Below, piece after piece: positions 19,001 to 25,859 of a DNA stretch of 64,000 nucleotides. Both the position numbers and the translations under genes were made by a program. Numbering within the stretch: position 1 is the first letter of the stretch; every line of letters begins with the position of its first letter. The stretch is from Acidicapsa ligni (GTDB lineage Bacteria > Acidobacteriota > Terriglobia > Terriglobales > Acidobacteriaceae). The notes under the pieces are model-generated. The model searched no databases and had not been told where the DNA came from. It saw only the letters and a list, made by a program, of their open reading frames with translations. The DNA lies in the NCBI RefSeq assembly GCF_025685655.1, contig NZ_JAGSYG010000002.1, positions 62,001-126,000 on the forward strand, written 5' to 3'.

Positions 19001-19249
19001 GTTTGCCAGGCGACCGGCATGGTGAAGTCCGCGGCGACGGTTGCCAACGAAATCTACATTGAAGTGCGCAAGATGCGGAAGCATTTTGACCAGACCGAAG
19101 TGTTGTTGCGCGTCAATCCTGAGACGGCGAAGGCACTGAAGGCGAACAATGCGCGCTGGTTGACGGAGCTTGAAGATCTCGCGGGCAAGAATGTGTTGAT
19201 CAAGAGCGATGCAACGCTGCATCCGGAGCAGTTCGATATTCAAGGGTAA
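16061..19249 (+). CDS. rng: ribonuclease E/G with a long insertion in the S1 domain
   Basis: A 1062-residue endoribonuclease that cuts single-stranded AU-rich RNA in mRNA decay and rRNA processing. The S1 domain begins normally (GSVYKGRVTRVLPGMQSAFV) and breaks near residue 76. It resumes near 660 (LLKPGQEILVQIAKEPIAKK), so about 580 low-complexity acidic residues with RG-rich patches are inserted. The catalytic region is intact: AIDINTGKYVG and VIDFIDMD supply the two metal-binding Asp, and CPVCQATG (~978) is the Zn-link motif. Start: ATG 16061 after GGAAAGG, where family homology begins; the frame is open further upstream but unconserved. A strong terminator follows. Confidence 0.95.
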   Translation: MAKEICISSTPHETRLAILEDDQLAEIYYERENEYTLAGSVYKGRVTRVLPGMQSAFVDIGLERDAFLYVTDFLEMEDQEDTDEVERAAANGDTHRPQMAAPVAQQGQQAQAAQRAPRNEEQRGEREGRGGRDGRPRRGEPRLAEPRQATPVETEGQTAAQFSVTSAVSSTAQAGAQADEFAIPASVADAAAQQDEAEDQGARRLRGRRRRRGGRGRDEAGQAAGAVAPAGEPTEELIVADEEEEAETPRLEFEAAASAPRAVSSREAAPERHRQRSAEPVQTSAATTPFLLPGESLGKYGSAPIVPTPSRLVLSELPPDTSDPLPERTAAKPSTLIEHEIAWDGKGLMPGESIARHRRAEPEVKVSHDIPVNIPVKAEAEIAAEPVSVAEPVSALADHSGEISEPVVEAAEGFEEVHALPVAEISSGIPSGMHEEEFEEEELEFSDEDAVAEVGAEEEANAAEQFTEAESEHAHEGHDGDISASHNVDPLPPSGFRLKDLFGSRKKEEEVEPPAPVQKTVTAVSAYAPGAGLVEEEVIEDEEYEFTPLKAHHGEEHDLEELEEETLQQQIRSGALGEMLQEAHMDHRILIDSDDEEDAEEEGAPAVGGGRSAAAPGRDRGDRSGGRGRRGGRGPGGAGSSGGSGGDGRRGPSRRSAQTSDLPIISDLLKPGQEILVQIAKEPIAKKGARITSHIALPGRFLVFMPTVSHIGVSRKIASDEERQRLKRILVSEKGDATGGFIVRTAAEGATEEELRADLRFLINLWNDIKQRADTSKSPALIYHDLNLIERILRDQVSDNFSHIWVDSEADYERIVRFLNRFSPDLVRRVKLYTKEIPLFEHFGIQDEISKALRSKVWLKSGGSIVINQTEALVAIDINTGKYVGKTARLEDTILKTNLDSIPEIVRQIRLRDLGGIIVIDFIDMDERKNRTRVMAALEEALKQDRAPTKVLQFNDFGLVAITRKRVKQSLERTLSVPCPVCQATGMVKSAATVANEIYIEVRKMRKHFDQTEVLLRVNPETAKALKANNARWLTELEDLAGKNVLIKSDATLHPEQFDIQG

Positions 19250-19268
19250 TTTTTAAAAAGATGGAGAC

Positions 19269-19297
19269 GGGCTGAGGCGAAAGCTTCAGCCCTTTTT
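19269..19297 (+). terminator. rho-independent terminator after rng
   Basis: A 10-bp stem GGGCTGAGGC / GCTTCAGCCC (one G-U pair) closes a GAAA tetraloop and is followed by TTTTT. It lies 19 bases after the rng stop. Confidence 0.93.
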
Positions 19298-19452
19298 CAT
19301 GCGCTGAATACGAAATCGTGAATGGATTCGCAGTGATTGCGATGCGTATCGCCAAGGGGCAACTTTTTTGAGAGAGATGTGTCTAATGTTGCAACGAGAG
19401 CGATGCACGACTCTCTGGTGGAAGCAATTTAGCTCATTTGAGGTCACAACGT

Positions 19453-20304
19453 ATGTTCATTCACAAAGCTGCGTCGCCTGCGCGACGCGTCCTTTACTTT
19501 GCATTCGCAACTGTTTGCGCTATCTCGGTAAGCGTATTTCCAGCGATGGCACAGACGGAATCTTCCCACTCCTCCAACGATGGTTTCAGCGATGGTTTTT
19601 CCCACGCGAACTTCTCCAGTTCAACAGATGGTTTGAGCCCTGCAGCGACGGAAGGATACGTGGCTGCTCCTCCTGCGCTTTATGGAGCGGCGGAGCGGCA
19701 TGATGTCAGCTATGGGTATCACGATCATAGTTGGACTAACCGGATCGCTTTTGAGGCCGGCGGCGGATTCAATGCACCGATCGGCAACGATGAGCCATTC
19801 ATTACATGGGGTGGCAACTTTACGGTAGGCGCCGGGCTGCATCTGCAGCGTCATTTGAGTTTGCTGGCTGAGTATCAATTCATGGATAACAAGCTGCCTG
19901 GCGCACTTATCTCGGATGCTGGCGCGCAAGGCGGGCATGCGCATATCTGGTCGTTGACGCTTGATCCTGTGGTTGATCTTTTTCCTGCGCGCAAGAACGA
20001 TGTCTATGTGACGGGCGGTGGCGGATTCTATCGTAAGGTCACGAGCTTTACCGATCCTGAGGAAGTTATACAGTGCTATTACTTCTGCGAAGTCGGCGTT
20101 GTGGATGTTGTGGTGAGCCACTTCTCCAGCAACCAGGGCGGGTTGAATTTCGGTGTAGGTTTTACGCGCAAGTTGAGCAGCGATAGCAATCTGAAGGCTT
20201 TCGCAGAGGCTCGCTATGTGTGGATTAACACGCCGGGACTTGGTGAGCAGGATGGTTTAGGTACGACAGGACTGATTCCGGTTACGTTCGGTCTTCGCTG
20301 GTAG
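19453..20304 (+). CDS. outer-membrane beta-barrel protein
   Basis: A 283-residue exported protein. The signal peptide covers ~1-30 and ends with an AMA-Q cleavage site (FPAMAQ). A Ser-rich linker follows, then a region of alternating beta strands (RIAFEAGGGFNAPIG, LLAEYQFMD, FGVGFTRKLS, AFAEARYVWINTPG) that ends in the aromatic FGLRW, the usual terminal signal for barrel assembly. It fits an OmpA-like/OmpW-like small-barrel fold without an OmpA peptidoglycan domain. Function is unknown. ATG 19453 is preceded by GAGGT; the longer frame from a TTG lacks support. Flanked by terminators on both sides, so monocistronic. Confidence 0.8.
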   Translation: MFIHKAASPARRVLYFAFATVCAISVSVFPAMAQTESSHSSNDGFSDGFSHANFSSSTDGLSPAATEGYVAAPPALYGAAERHDVSYGYHDHSWTNRIAFEAGGGFNAPIGNDEPFITWGGNFTVGAGLHLQRHLSLLAEYQFMDNKLPGALISDAGAQGGHAHIWSLTLDPVVDLFPARKNDVYVTGGGGFYRKVTSFTDPEEVIQCYYFCEVGVVDVVVSHFSSNQGGLNFGVGFTRKLSSDSNLKAFAEARYVWINTPGLGEQDGLGTTGLIPVTFGLRW

Positions 20305-20322
20305 ATTTAATTCTGCCTTGTC

Positions 20323-20361
20323 GATAGGTCCACATCTTGATGATGTGGACCTATCTGTTTT
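20323..20361 (+). terminator. terminator after the beta-barrel gene
   Basis: A perfect 14-bp stem GATAGGTCCACATC / GATGTGGACCTATC with a TTGAT loop, followed by TGTTTT. It lies between the plus-strand barrel gene and the convergent end of the small gene at 20374. Confidence 0.9.
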
Positions 20362-20373
20362 AGCGAGCAATAT

Positions 20374-20730
20374 TCATCGCAACCGGCTTCCGCCAATTTC
20401 AGCCAAGAAGGCTCGTGCAAGCCTTGGCTCGCCGGGGTCGCTTTCGCCGTGGATGGAGCAGAGATCGAGGAACTGATCGCAGAGCGGATCGGATTCTTCG
20501 GATTGCGCGAGGATTGACTGAAGCGCGAAGGCCAGCTCGCGAAGGAGTTCTGCCTCGGGCCATGCTTTATGTTTTGATGCTTCTCCCAGATAATCCTGAC
20601 TGCTGAAAAGACCGTGCCGGCCTGCGGAGCACTCTTCAAGGCAGGCTATGAGCTGATCTCGAAATGCCTGCGTCAGTGGCTGTAATTGTTCGGGTGCGAG
20701 GCGATCATTGAGGCGATCATCGAGAGACAT
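20374..20730 (-). CDS. hypothetical protein downstream of aminopeptidase P
   Basis: A 118-residue acidic, soluble, mainly helical protein with four Cys and no signal peptide. I do not recognise the family. The ATG has a good ribosome binding site (AAGGAG, six bases upstream), and the gene begins eight bases after the aminopeptidase P stop on the same strand, so it is almost certainly the last gene of that operon. It is a real gene by context and start signal; the function is not known. Confidence 0.7.
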   Translation of the reverse strand: MSLDDRLNDRLAPEQLQPLTQAFRDQLIACLEECSAGRHGLFSSQDYLGEASKHKAWPEAELLRELAFALQSILAQSEESDPLCDQFLDLCSIHGESDPGEPRLARAFLAEIGGSRLR

Positions 20731-20738
20731 GCTTCTCC

Positions 20739-22130
20739 TTACTTTGCGTCGCCAGAGTCTGATCGCATGGCTGCTTCGACTTCATCTGCGGTGTGTGGAA
20801 GAGTGGCGATCATATCAAGGAGTTTGCCATCTGCGCCGACGACGAAAACATCTTCGATGCGCACGCCGATTTTTTCCTGTGGGATATAGACGCCGGGTTC
20901 GATGGTGAAGACCATGCCCGGTTTCAACACGGCGGGATAGATGGCTGGATCATGCACGGCGATGCCGACCATGTGCCCGAGGCCATGAATCCAATAGTCG
21001 CTGAGGGGCTCGCCATGCAGGCCTTTGCCGTGAGTGTTGATGTAGTTCCACGCAGCGGTATCGAGTGAGTTTGGGTCTCTATGATACGGATCGTTAATGG
21101 TGGACTTGCCTGCGACGAAGGCTGCGATTGCAGCGCGTTGTGCGCCAAGGACGACGTCGTAGACTTCGCGTTGACGTGGTGTGAAGTGTCCGTTGACGGG
21201 GACAGTGCGCGTGATGTCTGAGGCATACATGCTGTATTCTCCGGCGGCATCGACGACCATGACATCGCCATCGGCGAGTGTTGCTGAGTTATCGGAGTAG
21301 TGCAGTGTGGTGGAGTTGATACCAGTGCCGACGATGGGAGCGTATGAGGGGCGTTCGCAGCCGTCTTCCATCAGCTTTGCGAGAATCTTGCCTGCGATGG
21401 CGCGTTCAGTAACGCCGGGCCTGGCGGAGCGCATCATGACGCGTTGAGCAGCGATGGAGGCGTCGCTGGCTTTCTTCAGCAATGCAAGCTCGCCTTCATC
21501 CTTGGTCATGCGTAGCTGCATCGTGAGGCTTGTTACGTCATGTTCCGGTAGAGCGGCATCCTCGCCAAGCGTTGTTCCTGTCCAGCCAGCCAGGGATTTG
21601 GCCTGGGATGCGAGTGGCTGTGTCCAGACTTGATTCCTGATGCGGCGATCTGTCGTGATCAGTTTGTCGAGCTCTGCGGGTAATTCAGCCATGGGTAAGA
21701 CTTCGTCGACGCCTGCGATTTGTGCAGCGTTGGGAGTAGCTGCGTCGAGCTTGGTGCCGGTGTATTTTTCCATGCGCAGGTTACGGGCAGGGAGTAAGAG
21801 GACTTCGCGATATTTGCGTGGGGAGGATGCGGAGGCCGCATCTGCGACGATCATCAATGCTGCGCCTGGCTCTGTCCAGCCGGTGAGATAGAAGAAGTCT
21901 TCATCCTGGCGATAGGGCATAAAGTCCAGAAGAGGTTCTTCTGCAGCGAACAGAATGGCGACTCCACCTTGCAGCGTCTGCGAGAGAGCGACTCGACGCG
22001 CGTGATATGTCGAGGGCGATTGTTTCTCCAATGCATGCGCGTGTTGGACGAAGAATGTAAAGAGCAACATGGTGGCACATGCAATGCGAAGAGATATGCG
22101 TGTCGGATGCAGTCGCGAAAGGTAGATCAT
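20739..22130 (-). CDS. exported Xaa-Pro aminopeptidase (M24, aminopeptidase P type)
   Basis: A 463-residue metallopeptidase that removes an N-terminal residue preceding proline. A signal peptide spans ~1-35 (LRIACATMLLFTFFVQHAHA), so it acts in the periplasm or outside. The N-terminal creatinase-like domain (~36-180) contains FMPYRQDEDFFYLTGW. The pita-bread domain (~190-450) keeps the metal ligands: two Asp (VVDAAGEYSMYASDITRT), His (HGLGHMVGIAVHD) and two Glu (FTIEPGVYIP, GVRIEDVF). The frame is open far upstream, but that part overlaps the aminotransferase; ATG 22130, at the signal peptide, is the sensible start. It lies 65 bases after the aminotransferase, probably in the same transcript. 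Confidence 0.92.
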   Translation of the reverse strand: MIYLSRLHPTRISLRIACATMLLFTFFVQHAHALEKQSPSTYHARRVALSQTLQGGVAILFAAEEPLLDFMPYRQDEDFFYLTGWTEPGAALMIVADAASASSPRKYREVLLLPARNLRMEKYTGTKLDAATPNAAQIAGVDEVLPMAELPAELDKLITTDRRIRNQVWTQPLASQAKSLAGWTGTTLGEDAALPEHDVTSLTMQLRMTKDEGELALLKKASDASIAAQRVMMRSARPGVTERAIAGKILAKLMEDGCERPSYAPIVGTGINSTTLHYSDNSATLADGDVMVVDAAGEYSMYASDITRTVPVNGHFTPRQREVYDVVLGAQRAAIAAFVAGKSTINDPYHRDPNSLDTAAWNYINTHGKGLHGEPLSDYWIHGLGHMVGIAVHDPAIYPAVLKPGMVFTIEPGVYIPQEKIGVRIEDVFVVGADGKLLDMIATLPHTADEVEAAMRSDSGDAK

Positions 22131-22195
22131 AAGTATTTGCCTTTGCAATGTGGTGTGGCTACGGATGAGTTTACTACCGCACGATTGGGAAGCAG

Positions 22196-23335
22196 CTATT
22201 CTTTTTGGCCTGCACTTACTTCGGCTATTGCGGAGGTAAGTGATGAGACTACAGATTCTGCGTCGTCTTCTGACAGGCGATTGAAGAATGGGAGTGCGAG
22301 TGTGCGCTGCGAGATTGACTCTGTGACGGGAAGTATCGCGTGTTGTGCCTGGTGCAGCGATTGATATGCAGGTTGAAGATGAATGGGTGCAAAGTATCGG
22401 GCGCATGCGATACCTTGCTTGATCATGATGTCGAGAAGGATGTCGCGCGTGCCTATGGGCAGTGAAGAAGACAAGCGCAGGACATATACGAACCAACTGA
22501 TCGTGCGGTGCTTGATCTGTAATGGTGGGCGTTCGATCAATGGGTTCAGGACAAGGAGTTTGTCGTAGCGCTCCGCTACGGATTGTCTCTCGACTAGGAT
22601 TTGATCGAGGCGGCTTAGTTGCACAATGCCCAGCGCACAGGCCATTTCAGAGAGGCGATAGTTATAGCCAAGCTCTGCGTGTTGTAGCCAATCGCCTGAT
22701 GGATAGCGGCCCTGATTGCGAAGAGCGCGCATGCGATCGGCTAATTGCGAGTCGCGCGTCAGGATTGCTCCGCCTTCGCCGGTTGTGATTTGTTTATTGG
22801 GATAGAAGGCGAAGACGGAGATATCACCGAAGCTTCCTACATGCTGGTTCTTGTAAGTTGCGCCGATGGCTTCGCAGGCGTCCTCAATCACAAAGAGGTG
22901 GTGGCGGCGAGCGAGCGCCATGAGTGCTTCCATCTCTGCGGGCACACCGAAGTTATGAACGATGATGATGGCTCGAGTGCGGGAAGAGATTGCTGCTTCA
23001 ACAGATGCCGGGTCCATGTTCAATGTCGCGGGATCTATATCTACGAAGACAGGAGTGGCGCTTTCATAACGCACGGCATTTGCAACGGCAATGAAGGTGA
23101 AGGAAGGAACGATCACTTCGTCGCCGGGGCCGATGCCCAATGCATGAATCGCCAGATGTAGAGCGGCTGTTCCTGAACTGACGGCGATAGCGTGCGGCAT
23201 TTGATGAAAGGATGCCAGTGCGGATTCAAATGCTTCGAGCTTCGGTCCGAGGCTGAGCGTGTTGGTTCGCAGGACTGCGGTAACAGCGTCGATCTCTGCG
23301 TCGGTAATGTCTGGAGATGAGAGCGGTATGCGCAG
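22196..23335 (-). CDS. DegT/DnrJ/EryC1-type sugar aminotransferase, apparent CTG start
   Basis: A PLP-dependent enzyme that probably aminates a 4-keto UDP-sugar. The first ATG (23200) falls inside the conserved fold. Reading upstream in frame gives 45 more residues with the usual family N-terminus (IPLSSPDITDAEIDAV, LSLGPKLEAFE). No ATG, GTG or TTG occurs in that stretch; CTG at 23335 lies eight bases after AAGGAG and two bases after the preceding gene's stop. From there the length is 379 residues, normal for the family. The PLP Lys is ~181 in YPNKQITTGEGG, and IEDACEAIGA holds the PLP-contacting Asp. It resembles LegC/PglE-type enzymes; the exact sugar is inferred from neighbours. Confidence 0.88.
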   Translation of the reverse strand: MRIPLSSPDITDAEIDAVTAVLRTNTLSLGPKLEAFESALASFHQMPHAIAVSSGTAALHLAIHALGIGPGDEVIVPSFTFIAVANAVRYESATPVFVDIDPATLNMDPASVEAAISSRTRAIIIVHNFGVPAEMEALMALARRHHLFVIEDACEAIGATYKNQHVGSFGDISVFAFYPNKQITTGEGGAILTRDSQLADRMRALRNQGRYPSGDWLQHAELGYNYRLSEMACALGIVQLSRLDQILVERQSVAERYDKLLVLNPLIERPPLQIKHRTISWFVYVLRLSSSLPIGTRDILLDIMIKQGIACARYFAPIHLQPAYQSLHQAQHAILPVTESISQRTLALPFFNRLSEDDAESVVSSLTSAIAEVSAGQKE

Positions 23336-23337
23336 GG

Positions 23338-24507
23338 TTAGTGCTCCTTCGATTCATCCGAGATAGGTGCGGGAGCTTTGATGAGCAGGCTATTGAGTGG
23401 AGTGGTTGCGAGTATATCGACTATTATTTCTGCGGCATTGCCGTGTCCGTAGGGGTTGGTCATGCCTGCGAGGCTATCGCGAAACTCTGAGGTTTGCGCG
23501 TGCTCGATTGCGGCGACTATGTCCTCTGCATTTGCAGGCACATCTAATACATTGCGGGCGCGTTCTCTGCCTTGCTGGCGCATGCCTACGTTGACGGTGG
23601 GTAGTGCGTAGGATGCGGTTTCCATGATGCCGCTGGAGGAATTGCCTACGAGTACGTTGACGTGGCGTAACAGGCTCCAATAGGTGAGAGCACTCAGGTT
23701 CACAAATATGTTTGTGTTTGGGCGCTCTGCAGCGAAGGCTTTTGTACGTGCGATCAATTCATAGCTGCCTGAGTCGGAATTGGGATAGATGAAGATAATC
23801 TGTTCGGAGACGCGACTCAGGGCAGCAAAGAGCGCATCGGCTTCGCGTGTCGTATCGCGATGAATGGTTACGGGATGATATGCGACGAGGATGGTTGGTT
23901 GTTGCAGGTCGATCGACAGTAAATGTTCAAGCGCTTCCTGGGTCAATAGCGAGCTGCGCCGCAAATGGTCCAGGGATGGAGCGCCTGCGTGATGTACGCG
24001 CCAGGGCTCTTCGCCCATAGAGATGACTCGCCTGCGCGCTGTTGCTGTCGAAGTGAAATGGATATGGGCCAGCTTGGTGAGGGAGTTGCGTACTGCATCG
24101 TCGATGGCTCCCTGACTGACTTCTCCGCCTTCAATGTGGGCGATTGGAATACGCAATGCGAGCGCTACTGAAGCAGGTGCGAGCATCTCGTAGCGGTCGG
24201 CGATCAGCAGTATTAGATCCGGCCGCCAGGCGCCCATTGCATCTGCAAGGCTGAGTGTTGCAAGGCCGATTGTTTTGGCCATTCCTATATCTGTGTCGGA
24301 GCTGATGAGGCACTCTATGCGGGCGATGATGGGAAAGCCATCTTTTTCTATTTCTCGAATGGTGTGGCCGAACTCGGGGGAAAGATGTGCGCCGAGTGCG
24401 ATGATGCCGAGTTCAATCTCTGAATGGCGGGATAACTCAAACAGAGGCCAGTAGAGGTGGCTGTAGTCTGCGCGTGAGGTGGTGACTACTGCGATGCGGC
24501 GCTTCAT
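23338..24507 (-). CDS. UDP-GlcNAc 2-epimerase (hydrolysing), NeuC/LegG-like
   Basis: A 389-residue enzyme of the epimerase_2 fold that releases UDP while inverting C2 of a UDP-N-acetyl amino sugar. Family landmarks: TTSRADYSHLYWPL at the N-terminus, LLIADRYEMLA, HIEGGEVSQGAIDD, and the C-terminal VGNSSSGIMETASYALPTVNVG with the UDP-binding loop. The NeuC/LegG subgroup is indicated by SRADY rather than the GTRPE motif of the non-hydrolysing WecB group. It starts within the dehydratase stop (ATGA overlap of four bases) and ends two bases before the aminotransferase. A nonulosonic-acid type product is plausible, but the synthase is not in the window. Confidence 0.9.
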   Translation of the reverse strand: MKRRIAVVTTSRADYSHLYWPLFELSRHSEIELGIIALGAHLSPEFGHTIREIEKDGFPIIARIECLISSDTDIGMAKTIGLATLSLADAMGAWRPDLILLIADRYEMLAPASVALALRIPIAHIEGGEVSQGAIDDAVRNSLTKLAHIHFTSTATARRRVISMGEEPWRVHHAGAPSLDHLRRSSLLTQEALEHLLSIDLQQPTILVAYHPVTIHRDTTREADALFAALSRVSEQIIFIYPNSDSGSYELIARTKAFAAERPNTNIFVNLSALTYWSLLRHVNVLVGNSSSGIMETASYALPTVNVGMRQQGRERARNVLDVPANAEDIVAAIEHAQTSEFRDSLAGMTNPYGHGNAAEIIVDILATTPLNSLLIKAPAPISDESKEH

Positions 24508-25679
24508 TGTGAGATCGCTTTCAGATTGGATTGTTGCGCAAGGCTTCGTATGGTATCGCTGGGCACATAGGTGGGAACGAGTTGCTGAATCACTTCCATG
24601 GCGCGTGAGAGATCACGTTCTTTGACGGCTTGTTGCATCTGATCCAATGCGTGGACAAGCCGCGCGGTGCCTGGGGTAGAGGGTGCAAGTTGCAGCACTC
24701 CCGGCAGCGGTATGGATGTCGAGTTTTGCAAGGGGCATTCGCTTGCAGTCCACAGGATTTCGTGCGCCTTATCTCCAGGGCGAGGGCAGGTAAATGTAAT
24801 TGAAATGGAGCGGTTCATTGCTTGCGTAGTTATCAAAAATTCAGCGAGAGAAAGGATGTTATGAGAGCGATCTAACTGGGGTACGAAGATGCTTGCGGAG
24901 CCTGCCTCAATAGAGCATGTGAGGAGCAGATCGACCGCTTCGTCTCTTGTGAGAAAGTATCGACTTGCATTTCGGTCAGTGACTGTAACGGGGCCATCGG
25001 ACGCTATCTGCTGAAGGAAGAGTTCTACTACGCTGCCATCGCTTTCGAGGACGTTGCCGAGCCTTAGCACGACTCCTTTATATGCGAGAGTGATCTGCTC
25101 TGCTATGCGCTTGGTTGCGCCCAGTATGCTCGCGGGGTCTGCGGCCTTGTCCGTTGAGAGAAGTATGACACGCTCGGCGCCATGCTTACGAGCAAGCAAA
25201 ACTAGCGTATTGGTGCCGAGTATGTTGTTTGCTATGGCTGCAAGAGGATGGCTCTCAAGCAGGGGAACGTGTTTGTGGGCTGCAGCGTGAAAGACAATTT
25301 GCGGGCTATGTATTGCGAAGGTTTCATCGAGCAGAAGCGCGTCCGTTACGCTGCCCAGGACTATGTGTGTATCTTTGCAGAGCCCGATGTTTTTCAGCTT
25401 TGACTGAAGAGAGTAGAGTGCCTGCTCTGAAGAGTCCAGCAGGACTAGTTTCTTCGGATGGAGGTGTGCGAGTTGGAGGCTCAGTGAGCTGCCGATGGAG
25501 CCGCCTGCTCCGGTGATCAGAATGGATTTTTCACGAAGCTGCTGCAGGGTTTTCTGCGAGGGCGAGGGAAGTCGCGGACGATTGAGGAAGGCGTGCCAAT
25601 CAATCTGCCTGTGCGGAAATCCTGCGTCGGGGCGTTCGTTCACGGACTTAGTATAGATGCTTCGCAGTAGGATTGGCAT
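24504..25679 (-). CDS. CapD/FlaA1-type UDP-sugar 4,6-dehydratase / epimerase
   Basis: A 391-residue extended short-chain dehydrogenase acting on UDP-GlcNAc-type sugars. The Rossmann NAD(P) motif is TGAGGSIGS (~57-65). The active-site region reads LSTDKAADPASILGATKR, the STDKA...K arrangement of FlaA1/CapD dehydratases rather than the SYK triad of GalE. It is the soluble short type without the membrane helices of WbpM. The first ~45 residues are unusual and the ATG has no clear ribosome binding site, so the true start could be slightly downstream. First gene of the minus-strand sugar operon; it would provide the 4-keto sugar for the aminotransferase. Confidence 0.88.
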   Translation of the reverse strand: MPILLRSIYTKSVNERPDAGFPHRQIDWHAFLNRPRLPSPSQKTLQQLREKSILITGAGGSIGSSLSLQLAHLHPKKLVLLDSSEQALYSLQSKLKNIGLCKDTHIVLGSVTDALLLDETFAIHSPQIVFHAAAHKHVPLLESHPLAAIANNILGTNTLVLLARKHGAERVILLSTDKAADPASILGATKRIAEQITLAYKGVVLRLGNVLESDGSVVELFLQQIASDGPVTVTDRNASRYFLTRDEAVDLLLTCSIEAGSASIFVPQLDRSHNILSLAEFLITTQAMNRSISITFTCPRPGDKAHEILWTASECPLQNSTSIPLPGVLQLAPSTPGTARLVHALDQMQQAVKERDLSRAMEVIQQLVPTYVPSDTIRSLAQQSNLKAISQ

Positions 25680-25859
25680 GGGAACGGCAGGGTTCGAGTT
25701 GACTAAAGAATAGGGAAGTAATGTTGATTGCGTCGCATGGAGATGAGCCGTCTATAGTAATCAATTCGGTTTTGTGGGTGCGCGCGGGTCGCTGAATTTG
25801 AGACACTGTTGCTGCGCGTTACGGAGCATTTTGTCTGGCGCGAGTCAGGAATCCCGTAC

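Noticed and set aside
22131-22496. Upstream extension of the aminopeptidase P frame
   Set aside because: It overlaps the conserved aminotransferase C-terminus, and the signal peptide starts at 22130.
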